64,000 bases of DNA. Origin: Septoria linicola. Taxonomy: Eukaryota > Ascomycota > Dothideomycetes > Mycosphaerellales > Mycosphaerellaceae. The position numbers and the translations under genes were made by a program. Shown piece after piece: positions 23,080-34,045 of this stretch. The stretch is taken from assembly GCA_024114885.1 (NCBI GenBank), contig CP099420.1, forward strand, positions 310,001-374,000. Reading direction: 5' to 3'. The notes beneath the pieces were generated by a model, which was not told where the DNA came from, did not search any database, and saw only the letters and a list, made by a program, of their open reading frames with translations. Within the stretch, counting starts at the first letter, position 1; each line of letters starts with the position of its first letter.

Positions 23080-24511
23080 TTATATGAACTTCGTGCCACC
23101 ATTTCTGCGTCGTGCCAGCACGATCCACAATAGTATGAGGACACATCCGCCCGTCAACATGACGAGACCAGCGAAGAGCTGTAGTCCGAGGTAATTCGTG
23201 CTCCCACTCCCGCTGGATGCATTCGCCAGCGCTGCAGCAATAGGAGGACCTATCAGACTAGCAAAGCTGCCAAAGCCCTGAGCCATGCCCAGGCGTGCTC
23301 CGAACACTTTAGGATCGGGGCACACCACTGGAAACACACTTGGTGGAAGTGGTATCAACGCTCCCGAGAAACAACCATAGAGTGCTGCGACTGCAATGAA
23401 AGCTCCAGTCCGACTCGCGCCAAGCCATGCAATCGCCACGATGCCACTGCTGAAGACGCAAAAGATCCAGGGGATCATTACTCCGATCTTCGAGGCGGTG
23501 TAGCCAGCAATCAATCGGCCGAAGATGCTAGCAGCTTGTGCAATCATGGCAATGTATAGCGAGAGACTCTGGCTGATCCCGAGCACGAGTTGTCCATAGG
23601 AAGGGATGAAAACAAATGGTACCTTTCTCATGTTAGCCGAACGTCCTTAGCTTCGTGGTTCTAATGCTCACCATATATCCGAGAAAGATGAAGAAGTTGC
23701 TGGCGCTGTACAGCCAGAATGGAGCATCTGAAAGCGCACTACGATCGAAGAGCTTTCTTGGAGAGCCCGATGCCAGATCACCAAGATTTGTGACGCCCCA
23801 GAGCAGAAGTGGGAAAGATATCAGGTAAGTCCCTAACATGACGAAAGCCATGATCCGCACAGTCCAGCCGAAAGACAGCCTGTCAATTAGCTGCGAGAAG
23901 ATCAAAGTGTAGATGATGCCTCCCACTGGCGCACCACATGTCGTAATCCCCATTGCGATCGCGCGGTGCTTCTTGAAGGCTCTCCCGACAAGTGCTAGAC
24001 CAGGCAGGTAGAGAAGGCCATTGGCCAGACCCATGAGCACTCCCTGGCTCAGCATGAGTTGCCAGTAGGTTGTGCTGACACTAGTCAAGAACACACTGAG
24101 CGTTTCCGTCAGACCTCCGACTATCAGCATCGTTCGAAACCAGCCTAGGTCGAAAAGTGGTCCAGATGCGACTCCCAGCAGAATCAACAGGAAGATTGAT
24201 ACTGTCCCGATCCATGATATCGATGACGCAGATTCATTCGGAATATATGTGAGCTCGTAGTACGATTGGAATGATCCAAACGCGAAGGACATGCCCCATA
24301 GATTGCCGAAAACCAGGAATGAGCCTGCTACCTGTAGCCAGGCTCTCGTGCCGCCATCTGGAGCATCAGGCGCTGCAGGAGCGGCAGTCACTGGAGTTAC
24401 AAATGTGCTTGCGTCCTTCTCATCTGATATGGCGGACGTGATGCCGTCCTTCTCGTAGTCCAGTGATGGTTCCTGCTTCTCCTCATCGCTGGCAGATGAT
24501 GAAGCTCCCAT
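23080..24511 (-). CDS. MFS transporter, monocarboxylate-permease-like (MCT family)
   Basis: A 460-residue 12-TM transporter from two exons; intron 23623-23671 joins GYM to VPFVF in phase 0 (branch GGCTAAC, acceptor AAAG). The N-terminal tail is acidic. DGGTRAWLQVAGSFLVF follows, the standard MCT entry motif (DGGxxAWxxVxGSF), with GSFQSYYE after TM1. KKHRAIAMGITTCGAPVGG in TM5 and GSFASLIGPPIAAAL near TM11 are further family signatures. Relatives move monocarboxylates, riboflavin or unknown organic acids. It is convergent with the TRI12-like gene and separated from it by 229 bp. Confidence 0.9.
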
Positions 24512-25491
24512 CTTGAGGTCCCTTTCCAGGGAATACGTATGCCGAGGCTATAAATTCCAGTGGCGTTCTCCTCCAAGTGCTGCCTCCTCGATCGTGCTGT
24601 ATCGTAGCAAGCAAGAGAGGAATGATTTGAAGAGAACAGACGAAGGAGACATGCACTTACCTAACCATTGATGGCGTGCGGTCGATCCTGTGCGGAATCA
24701 TAACGCACGAATGGTGCTAGAGACCGCCTAAACGCAAGCTGCAGGTCACGTCTTAACGGTATACCTACGGGTGTCGGCAACCATGAATCTTGGCCGTGGG
24801 GGAAGACGATTTGAAGCGGTTTCACTGCCATGCAAGACGTATGTTCGCGAGCACATGGTTCTCGTGTCTCGAATGTGCTTGCTATGTTGAATTGCCGCGT
24901 GGATTGACACTTTTGATCGGGCGATGTGATTGTGCGGAAGAAACATTCAAGCGGTTGATGAGTCCTGAAGCAAATCTTGCTGAGCACGTGGCTCACCGCC
25001 TTGGCATTGTTGCCCGCTTGGTGGGCAGGTTGACACTCCTCAGTCGCGTCAGCTTGTTCTCTCTGCTTTATTCTGCTCGCATCACTCTTGTAGCAAAGTC
25101 CATCGTGGCGGACTAGATGAGGGCCACGACATGATGCTAAGAGGACTTGTGAACATGCCACATATCTCGAACTGGCACCATGATTATCAAGCTACTAACG
25201 TCCAGTCCGCGGCACTTAGCTACGCGTGCTCTCCTGAACAGCGATGCCCTTTGAGGTATGATCAGGCCATTTCAGAAGCATAGTCTCTATAGGCAGTACT
25301 TCATGGCTTCGGAGTCCTCGGATTAGTCTGGTGCCATACCGTGCCCTGGATGTCAGCATGGTGGCACTGCATCCAAGCGAATTGCTGTACTTGCTGGCTG
25401 CTGACACGGCTTAACAGAGGTGTGTATCACTGAACGAAGAGTTATGTAGAGGAGCTCATTGCAGTCTCTCGTTTCTTCCACCGCAGCGACA
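24512..25491. promoter_or_regulatory. Divergent intergenic region
   Basis: About 980 bp between the MCT-like gene and the amidohydrolase gene. It carries a long but low-quality frame on the minus strand (24661-25161) with noncoding composition. Promoters of both neighbours probably lie here. Confidence 0.4.
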
Positions 25492-26591
25492 ATGGCGAGT
25501 TCTCGATTTGGTCTCGTAGCACTCTCGTGCCTGTTTTGTCAAGTACCAGCATTTCCCACAAGACACGAGGGCACCATACCACCACGCTCTTTGATAGCTC
25601 TGGAAGAGCTCTATCAAGCTACCAATCCTAGGAAATGGCACTGCACTCATGCAGCAGATCTTGAGGAACGCCAACATATCACAACTCGAGGATCTGTCCA
25701 CTGAGCGCTTGGCAGCTATGGACGCTGGCCATGTCTCTATGCAGGTCCTCTCCCATGTTGATGTTGGCGACACACTCCCATCGGCCGTGCGAGAAGCCAA
25801 TAATCAGCTTGCAGCTGTCGTCGAAGCACAGCCGTCGCGCTTCCGTGCCTTCGCCATTCTCCCAATGGCGCATCCTCAAGAGGCTGCGAATGAGCTGGAG
25901 AGAGCGGTGCTTGAGCTCGGAGCTGTCGGCGCTCTGATCGGTAACAACCTTGAGAACGGGTACGGCACTCCTGTTGACTCCTCAGAAGCACACTGACACA
26001 GTCTGCAGCACTACTTATGATGATGAAAGATTCTGGCCAGTATTTGCAATGGCGGAGAGACTGGACGTACCGATCTATCTGCACCCGGGAACACCGTCAG
26101 CCGAGCGCTTCCAGTCAGATTATCAGGGCAACTACGATCCTGGTGTAGCAATACGTATTGGAACTGCAGCGTGGGGCTGGCACGCCAACACAGGCCTGCA
26201 CATTGTGAAGCTTTTCGCGGCTGGTGTCTTCGAGAACTTCCCAAACCTCAAGATCATACTTGGCCACGATGGTGAACTCTTGCCGATATTCATCGACCGC
26301 ATCGAGCGCCTTGGCCTTCGGGGCAATACGGGCTTCGTTGAAGAGGTTTGGAACCGCAATATTTGGATCACCATCGGCGGTATGTTCTCTGTGCGAGCGT
26401 TAGAGATGGTGCTGGAAGTCACGCCGATCGAACGAATCTGCTACGCCGTGGATTACCCTTTCGTGTCGCCAACTGCAGGTTGGAGCTTTATGGAGGAGTT
26501 GGCGATGAGTGGTCTGCTTTCGCAGCATGAAATGGACCTCTTTGCTTATGGTAACGCGCAAACACTGCTCGGTATCGCAACATTGCGGTGA
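25492..26591 (+). CDS. Amidohydrolase-2 family (dihydroxybenzoate/ACMS-decarboxylase-like); 5' end uncertain
   Basis: A TIM-barrel amidohydrolase of the 2,3-dihydroxybenzoate/ACMS decarboxylase group, metal enzymes acting on aromatic or muconic acids. From 25649 the frame runs MQQILRNAN...; intron 25960-26008 joins NLENG to TTYDDERFWPVF. Visible motifs are RFRAFAILPMAHPQEA, the metal histidines in YLHPGTP and ILGHDGELLP, and the catalytic Asp in CYAVDYPF. The conserved N-terminal strand (PPRSLIALEELY, normally LEEHF) lies in another frame at about 25580-25620. A 1-nt shift around 25633, or an overlooked tiny intron, separates it from the rest. The ATG at 25492 opens that frame. The usual His after LEE is Leu. 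Either a real gene with an unresolved exon or an early-stage pseudogene. Confidence 0.65.
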
Positions 26592-26697
26592 AGCTGATAG
26601 GAGAAGATTCCTTCACTGCATGTGTGTCGACATTAGGGTGCTAATCATTAATTCTAGGTGTAGCTCTGTATGTATATATGGACATCTTGTTGCGCTA

Positions 26698-29342
26698 TCA
26701 TATCTTGCCGCTCCAGAAGAGAAATCGGTGGGCCAGGAACAAGTTGAACAGCATGAGCACGATTAGAGGCAAGCAATCGTACCAAGGCAGGCCGCGAAGA
26801 ATCTGGTATACTGTGCCCGCAATGACAGCGCCCACAGTGGTGATTGACCAGCACCAAGCAAGAATTCTGTGTCATTGTCAGCGGGAGAAACACATAGGGA
26901 CATGCACAGCTTACCTCATGTTGCGGTACTTGTTGTTCTTGTGCGCTTTCGTATCACCCGAAGGCACCCACGCCAGTGCTCGACCGAATAAGCGATCCTT
27001 AATGGCAGTGAGGTAGGCATAGCTCTGGATCACCATGATAAACTGTACGTTGAAGCCGTACCGAGCTTTGGCCCAGCATCGAATCGCGATGATAGAGTAC
27101 ACGATAGAAGGAACTGCAAAGGCCAGGTTGTAGTATCGCACATACTGTGGGCGGATCCAGAGCATCAAGATTCCAGGCAGCGGATTGATGAAGATCGAGA
27201 GCGAGATGGCGCTGTAGTACATCATGCCCGACAGATAACAGATCTTTTGAACCGGGTTGAGCTTGGAACGCCAGAAGTCCATGTTCGTCAACAAAGTGGT
27301 GGAGCCCTGAAGGACATGTCAGTGTCAGCGCGCAAGGTAGGAGATGCTTAGACTTACCATGCACCATCTCATCTGCTGACTGAAGAACGCTCGTGGTGTG
27401 TCAGGACAGATACCACACGCGAGACAAAGCGGTAGATACCGAACCTTCCAACCACGATTGACAGCATAGAAGCCAGTGTGCACGTCTTCTGAGAAGCCAA
27501 TCTCCGCGGTGCCGCCTACTTCTTCCAGAGCTGCACGACGATAGACTGCATTGCTGCCAACACAGATAGACGCCCCAAAGCGGTTCCTGTTGACCTGAAC
27601 AACGCGATAGAACAGCTCTTGCACTCCTCCAGCTCCTTGCTCGACCCACGACTGATCTGCAGAAGTGCGAAAGAACTGAGGAGTCTGCACAATAGCTGTG
27701 TCTGGTTTTGCCTGGTGTATCGGAATGATTTCTTGCAAGAAGTCTGGTCGCGGGCAGAAGTCAGCATCGAAAATGGCGAAGAAGTCGCCTTCTGTTCGGG
27801 CAAAGGCCCAGCGGAGATTGCCAGCCTTCTTCAACCGTGGACGATCTTCCCGACAGATGTACTCGTAGCCATATTGTGTGGCCATGGCATGAACAGCGTC
27901 CGACGCTCCGTCGTCCAAGACATACACCCTTAACTTGTCCTGAGGATAGTCGAGCTGCTTGACATATTTGTACGTGTTCTCCAGGACCTCGATTGGCTCT
28001 TTGCAGCAGGGCAGATAGATGTCGACTGATGGGGCTGTGAGTGGGCTGACTGGATGCTCTTCTAGGATCTTCTTGTGCTTTTCGAAGTCGTAATCCTTGC
28101 CACAGATGCTAACTGTGTAGGAGATGACAAGATAAAGTTGCAGGAGAAACACAAGAGCGCCGAACCAGTAGAAGCCGACGAAGCTGATGACGAAGAGCCA
28201 CATGCCCACCGACAAGCTCAAGAAGGAGAATACACCAAAGGTATATAGGCCAAGTCGGTTTGTCTTGAGATATAGCGTCTTCTCAAAGTCCGAGGGCCCT
28301 GATGGTAGTATCAAAGGCGGCGCTTCCGATGGGCAGTATGTGGACACAAAAGACTCTTTCGCCCTGCTCCAGATACTGGTATCCGACTCTTGGCTACCAC
28401 CAAGAGGTGAGACCTTCTCCGACGGTGTCTTGCCAGGTCGCCGCCTCTTCTGCAGCTTCTTCCTGGTCGCTTTCGCTTCAGTCGGTGGGACCTCATCACC
28501 AATTTGCTCGATCTCATCTTCTGGTTTCACATATGCCTCCTCTTCAAGACCAGTATTGGTATGCGTCACAGGAACGATCAAGTCTCGCTCGTGGTCTCGA
28601 GTCTGGAACCAGTTCGTGAGATGTTCGTAGTCTATCACCGCTGGAAGCGAGGAACTGCGAGGCCGAGAGGATGTTGGAGAATCCGATGCTGGAATGATCA
28701 AGCTTGACGAACGCGGGCGTGATTCAGCTCCAGCTTCGGCCTGTGGCTCATCTGCAACCACTGATGCTGCCAGCGAAAGCCGAGACTTTGGCTGTTGATG
28801 CACATGCGGTATCTGTGGTATGGAAGGGCGACCATCTTCTGGAATAGTGGCAGGCACTGAAAGGTCTGCGGTACTACTTGACTCAAGTCCGAGCGGGCTA
28901 CCTGTTCTCAATCGAGCCGATCCAGACGCTGATTTCGGGGCTTGGAAGTAAGTGGTCAGTTGTGATAAGTTGGAAGGTGTCCTCGGCATCTGTTTGACTG
29001 TCAGTTCTCCAAACCCCATCACATTGGCTTGTGGTCACATACAGAGTCTCTTGTGGGCGTCGGACAGCTGCTCGCTGCCAGAGTCGGCGGAGTATCAATG
29101 CCTGTGGAGTCGTTGCCTTGACTTCCATCGTCGCTGTAAGCACTGCTGCTAGCCGCATAGCTGCTATCATTCGCATGCTGCTTGTTGACGAACTGTCTTG
29201 ATGAGCGTTGCAGGTCGCGAAGTTGGGCGGCAAGACGTTCGAGGTCGACTTCAGTCTCTGTCTGCTTTCTGTTGGTAGTTTGCTCGTCAACATCGGCCAC
29301 ATTGATGCGAAGCTCTTCAGCTTGCTGTCTAGAAACTGGCAT
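26698..29342 (-). CDS. BcsA/cellulose-synthase-like processive family 2 glycosyltransferase
   Basis: An 830-residue membrane GT2, read from four exons with introns at 28990-29042, 27307-27357 and 26867-26914. The start at 29342 (MPVSRQQAEEL) is the first ATG after an in-frame stop. Residues 1-330 are cytosolic and low-complexity (Ser/Pro/Glu) with a Lys/Arg-rich KKLQKRRRP patch. Two or three helices follow, then the catalytic domain with all processive-GT signatures: DDG (about 460), DAD (508-510), SED (600-602) and QxxRW (638-642). The last two exons encode the C-terminal transmembrane bundle. Such enzymes polymerise UDP-sugars and push the chain through the membrane; fungal relatives are implicated in beta-1,3/1,4-glucan or acidic glycans. 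Product unproven. Divergent neighbour UGDH supplies UDP-glucuronate, and a GH12 lies beyond it. No PilZ domain is visible. Confidence 0.93.
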
Positions 29343-30316
29343 CGCGACTCTGATTCGAAACGAGTCGGTGTTCTTTGCAAATCCAGCGGGCAACACTGCT
29401 CATGAAGAACAAACGCAGTCAACAAACGGGACGGCTATCTGCGCTCACTGAGAAGCCACAAGCACCTGGGTTGCCGCATGATAGTGTCGTATCTGCTACA
29501 TCCCTCGTCTCTGCCTTGCTCTCGCGTAGCTGTTTTGGCCCAAATCCGCTAGCCGACGGAGGCCAGACGCACGGGTATGCAACAGAACTCAGCATAGAAG
29601 AGTCACACCAGAGCCCATATTGAACGCGATTATGCATGCGAAGCACCTGTTGTGCCACATGATACCTGATACGTCGACGGATTTCGCCAGGAGCTTGCAG
29701 CTCAGCATCCAGAGCTTCGGAATCCGAATGCAGGAACCGTGGATGGTGAGCACTATGTAAAGATCCCCTGTGGTGTGTATGCACTGCGAGCATTGTCCTG
29801 CACGTGGCATATATTCCTGGCTGTGTCGTGAGACACTCGGTATCGGCACTCAGCTCGACAGAGAGCGTTCGGCAGCCAACCAAATGTCGCCAAGGCATAT
29901 GCAACGTACCGACTGGGGAGCGTTCGACAGTTTCAGGTATGGTATACAACGCCACTCGGCTGATGAGAGGACCCTCTTCCGATGATTCCTCAGTGATTCA
30001 GTCACTGGACCCCAACCTCTGCGCCACAAGTTACCCAACATGATTGTCGTTCGCATCTAGGCTTGACAAAGCTTGCATGCGAGGTCGGGAATGCACTCCG
30101 ATGCACACACACTGGCACCAAGCACTTGTACGAGGATGCAGTCCTCCTTTGTCGGTGATACCGAGCAGTCTACGATCGTGGTCAGGCAAGATTGTGCTCA
30201 AGATAGCACAGAGTACAGCACAGCCGATGAGGTGCACATAAATTCTTCATGTTACCGTAGTGAAGAGGTGCTCCAGCTCCAAAAATTGTTGTTACCTGCG
30301 ACTTGTCACATTTACG
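29343..30316. promoter_or_regulatory. Shared divergent promoter region of GT2 and UGDH genes
   Basis: About 970 bp between the ATGs of two divergent genes whose products act in one pathway (UDP-sugar supply and polymerisation). Co-regulation is inferred from this layout. No specific motif can be assigned by eye. Confidence 0.5.
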
Positions 30317-32167
30317 ATGAGCGGCTCAGTATCTACGAGCGCCACAAGCTCTCCTTATCAGCTTTCTCGGACCTCGAGCCAGACTTCATTCGAGACACAC
30401 CAGGAGGAAATGCTGTCGGCTATGCAGACTACGAGCCCAGCCCCAGTGCACAGAGTCGTCTTTGTGGGCGCTGGATATGTTGGTTAGTATCACGAATTGT
30501 GTTGCTCTTGCAAGCCTGACAGATCTTTCCTGCTCATAGGTGGTCCCACGGCTGCCGTAATAGCATACAGCTGCCCTCAGATCTCCGTCACTGTGGTGGA
30601 CAAGAGCGCACAGCGTATCGATCAGTGGAAATCGAAACATCTGCCCATTCACGAACCAGGACTCAAGGACATAGTCCGTCAAGCTCGAGAAGGCACTGAT
30701 GGACCGATGTCCAGGTCTCAGAATCTGTTCTTCTCGACGGACTGCGACACGCACATCGCCATGGCAGACATTATCTTTCTAGCTGTCAACACGCCGACAA
30801 AAGTGCGTGGCATCGGTGCTGGTGCGGCCACAGATATCTCCATGTTCGAATCTGCTGCTCGCTCTGTGGCGCTCGTGGCAAAGCCGGGTGCCATAATCGT
30901 GGAGAAGAGCACAGTACCATGTCGTACCGCAGAGATGGTCAGAGATATTCTGAGCTTCCACCGACCTGGAGTGGGATTCGAAGTGCTGTCCAATCCAGAG
31001 TTCCTGGCAGAAGGCACAGCGATCAGAGACCTTCTGCAACCCTCTCGAATTCTGATCGGATCTAGCATGACACCACAAGGCGAGCTAGCTGCAGCGCGTG
31101 TGGCGTCCGTCTATGAGAACTGGATTCCGAAATCATCGATCATCACTATCGATGTCTGGTCCTCTGAATTGGCAAAGCTCGTAGCAAATGCGATGCTCGC
31201 TCAGCGTATTAGCTCGATCAATACCGTGAGCGCGATATGCGAGAAGACTGGCTCCAACATCGACAATGTCGCACTCGCTGTCGGCCAAGACCCACGCCTG
31301 GGAGAGAAGTTCCTCAAATCCGGTCTGGGATTTGGAGGCTCCTGCTTCAAGAAAGACATTCTCAGTCTGAGCTACCTGGCAGAAAGTCTCGATTTGCCAG
31401 AGGTTGCCCACTACTGGAGACAAGTCGTTGACATCAACGAGTGGCAGTGCCAACGTTTTGTGAAAGGTGTGCTCAAGACAATGAATGGCAGTCTCCGCGG
31501 CAAGAAAGTCGCCTTGCTGGGGTATGCCTTCAAGAAGGACACAGCCGACACCAGGGAGTCGCAAGCCACTGAAGTGGTTCGCATGCTGCTGCAGGAGGGC
31601 CCGGCCCATATCGCAATCTATGATCCACAGTGCAACAGACAACACATCGAGCAAGAGTTGACAGCACTCCTTGCTTCGCCAGCCTCCATCATCCAGCCGC
31701 ATGGACCTGTCTCAATCTCAGACAGCCCTTACGAAGCCTGTGCAACAGCTTCGGCAGTACTGATCCTGACCGAATGGGACCAGTTTCGCTACCCTTCAAT
31801 CAAGCATGCCAAGCCAACACGGCCGAAGCCACAATATGCAGACTCAGCAGTAGACTGCAGCTTTCCGACCCTGCAGAACATGCAGGACAATGCTTGCCGT
31901 GACGATGCACGTCTTCACGAAACGTCATCAACTGCAAATCTCATCGCCGAGCCAGCTTGCCCTGTGGACTGCAGGGACTGCGAAGTCACAGCGCAAAGGA
32001 AGGACATTACCAACGATGCTTTGGACTGGGCCGCTGTCGCAAAGGTCATGCAGGGCGAACGGTGGGTCTTCGACGGACGTGGAGTATGCGACCAGGCCGG
32101 GCTAGAGAAGCTGGGTTTCCTGGTGCGTGGGATCGGCAGAGCAGATAGCAGATCTACGCTGAGATAG
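30317..32167 (+). CDS. UDP-glucose 6-dehydrogenase with internal Cys-rich insertion
   Basis: Oxidises UDP-glucose to UDP-glucuronate with two NAD+. It has 597 residues; intron 30483-30539 splits the Rossmann motif VVFVGAGYVG|GPTA, and frame continuity across it fixes the splice. The start at 30317 gives a Ser/Thr-rich leader of about 45 residues. Other motifs are VNTPTK, EKSTVPCRT, SNPEFLAEGTAI, the catalytic cysteine in GFGGSCFKKD (about Cys324), GYAFKKDTADTRES and the C-terminal WVFDGRGV...GF.VRGIGR. Between TEWDQF (about 467) and DWAAV (551) lie about 84 residues where typical UGDHs have about ten. The extra piece contains a run CPVDCRDC. Divergent from the GT2 gene, followed by GH12. Confidence 0.93.
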
Positions 32168-32691
32168 GACATGATGCGGTTGAGCTTCGGGTGTGGTTGT
32201 ATTTAGAGGTCTGCTCCTATGCTGCGTAACATTAATTCATTGCACCTGCATAACTTGACCCACTCCTGGCGCGCTAGTGCTCGGCAAGCCCTTTTGGGTC
32301 GCTAGAACTCGTCAGGTTTGGGTCTCCTTGGGCGACGGATATAGTAGTGCATCATATGCAGACAGCAAAAGACAAGTGGCCACTTGATTGTGAGGTGCAA
32401 AAGCCATCATTCGTTCTTTGGTAGTCATGCCGGCACGTCGTTTGTCTGCGGATGGCTGATCAAACATGCAGCCAAGCACGATTGCATATACTCACTCGTG
32501 AATAATCCTGACAACAGGCAGAGATGCCGCGATAACTGATGCTGAGCTGCAAACGGGCTTGTCTATCGCTGCATGGCATACGTAAGGCCCGCATTCCGCT
32601 GCAAAAGCATGTCCGGTCGCACGATATTCAGCCTCGACGAGAACTTATGCTTCTAGCCCGGCGACAGCATCTTCTCTTGACCTGCAACGCG
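32168..32691. other. Intergenic between UGDH and GH12
   Basis: About 520 bp between same-strand genes; holds the UGDH 3' end and the GH12 promoter. No repeat or coding segment supported. Confidence 0.5.
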
Positions 32692-33871
32692 ATGATTGGA
32701 TTTGCTATAGCTGTCGCTGCGTTGATTGTTGAGCGAGCTGCTTCCGAAGATGCTCTCTGTGGCCGATACGAGACGCACACGAATTGTGCGTAGCCTTCTG
32801 AAGGCCCGAAGATGAGATTTGGGAGCTGACAAGTGACACAGGGCCATACATGAGTGAGCCAAGTGGAGCAGCACTTGTGACCGATAGAAGCTAACGCGAG
32901 TAGTCAACAACAATGCCTGGGGCTTGGACGACTCGGGCTCAATCTGTACATATGTGAGCACACCACTTCAAGTGCTACTGTATCCACTCACACTGCTGTC
33001 CAGGTCTGCGACACCTGCTCGGATATAGCTTTCTACTCCCTCTGGAATTGGGCTTCCGAACCACCTCGTGTCCATGCCTACCCAAACGTTGAGCTCAAGT
33101 CTGATCGCCTGCCTCTCAAATTGGAGCAATTAGCTTCCTTGTATGTCTCAGCCAGCTGGTCTTTCGCACCATCTTCGTTGCCAGCTGGAGCATCACAAGA
33201 CCCCAATACAGAGCAAGTCGCAAGTGCGATCACGAGTAATGATGTTCAAGCCAACGTCGTGCTCGATGTGTTCGCGGATGCCGACAAGAACCGAAGCCAG
33301 ACGCCGAGCAAGCAGACTTATGAGCTGATGGTGTGGGTCGGTGTGTTCGGAGACTCTGCCTGGCCGATAGGCATGAACGCTCCACGCGACCCGCCGGTAA
33401 TCGTCATGCTTGACGATACCGAGTTGTAAGTCGAGACTTGTGTTGCAAAATCACATGTTTCGATGCTGACTGCTGTCTAGCACATTATACAATGGCACCA
33501 ACTCCAGAGGCCAGTTTGTGTACTCGTGGGTAACGAATCAGACTTTGACGACTTTCGAGCTTGATGTTGCGCCATTATTTGGATATCTGTGGGAGAATGA
33601 GGGTGTTCCTGGGGATGTTTACCTTGGTGTCGTGCAATTCGGGACCGAGGCATTCTACTCAAAGAATCAGATGAACTTTTCGGTGTCGTCTTACGAGGCT
33701 CAGATTCAACGAACGATACCGGACGCTGCCGGTACAGGAGAACCTACAGCGACACTTCCAGTTGGAACCGCGATTAGTGGGGCGTCTATGGTACTTGCGA
33801 GCGACTCTATGTTCGGATGGCCGAGTTTGATACTGGCTGCGTTCCTGGCTGGCGGTGTGTTAATGCTTTGA
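32692..33871 (+). CDS. GH12 endo-beta-1,4-glucanase/xyloglucanase, GPI-anchored type, five exons
   Basis: Retaining glycoside hydrolase of family 12, cleaving beta-1,4-glucan or xyloglucan. Assembled CDS of 322 residues with introns 32786-32841, 32854-32903, 32954-33003 and 33426-33480. Exon 2 has only 12 nt (32842-32853). The N-terminus MIGFAIAVAALIVERAASE is a signal peptide. LCGRYETHTNWPYMINNNAWG is split over the first three exons and matches the usual GH12 opening. Catalytic residues: nucleophile Glu159 in YELMVWVG and acid/base Glu249 in QFGTEAFY. LYNGTNSRGQFVYSW is a further family block. A Thr/Ser/Ala spacer and a hydrophobic C-terminus (SLILAAFLAGGVLML) predict a GPI anchor, so the enzyme would sit on the cell surface. 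Its place beside GT2 and UGDH suggests a role in trimming or releasing the glycan. Confidence 0.9.
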
Positions 33872-34045
33872 GTGCAAGCAACTTCTGAGATGTCCTCGTT
33901 GCTCTGAGCCCCGAAAGGGCGTACTTAGCGTGTGAACATGAGCCAAAGGTCCAGAGACGTCAAGAGAATCGAAAAGAGCCCGGTGGTAGACTATTGCGTG
34001 CAGAATCCTATCGCAGTCCGGGCGTGCCGCGCGCCCAGTCCTGAG

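Noticed and set aside
24661..25161. 166-codon minus-strand frame upstream of the MCT-like gene
   Set aside because: Cys/His/Arg-rich noncoding-like text, no family features, lies in a divergent promoter region.
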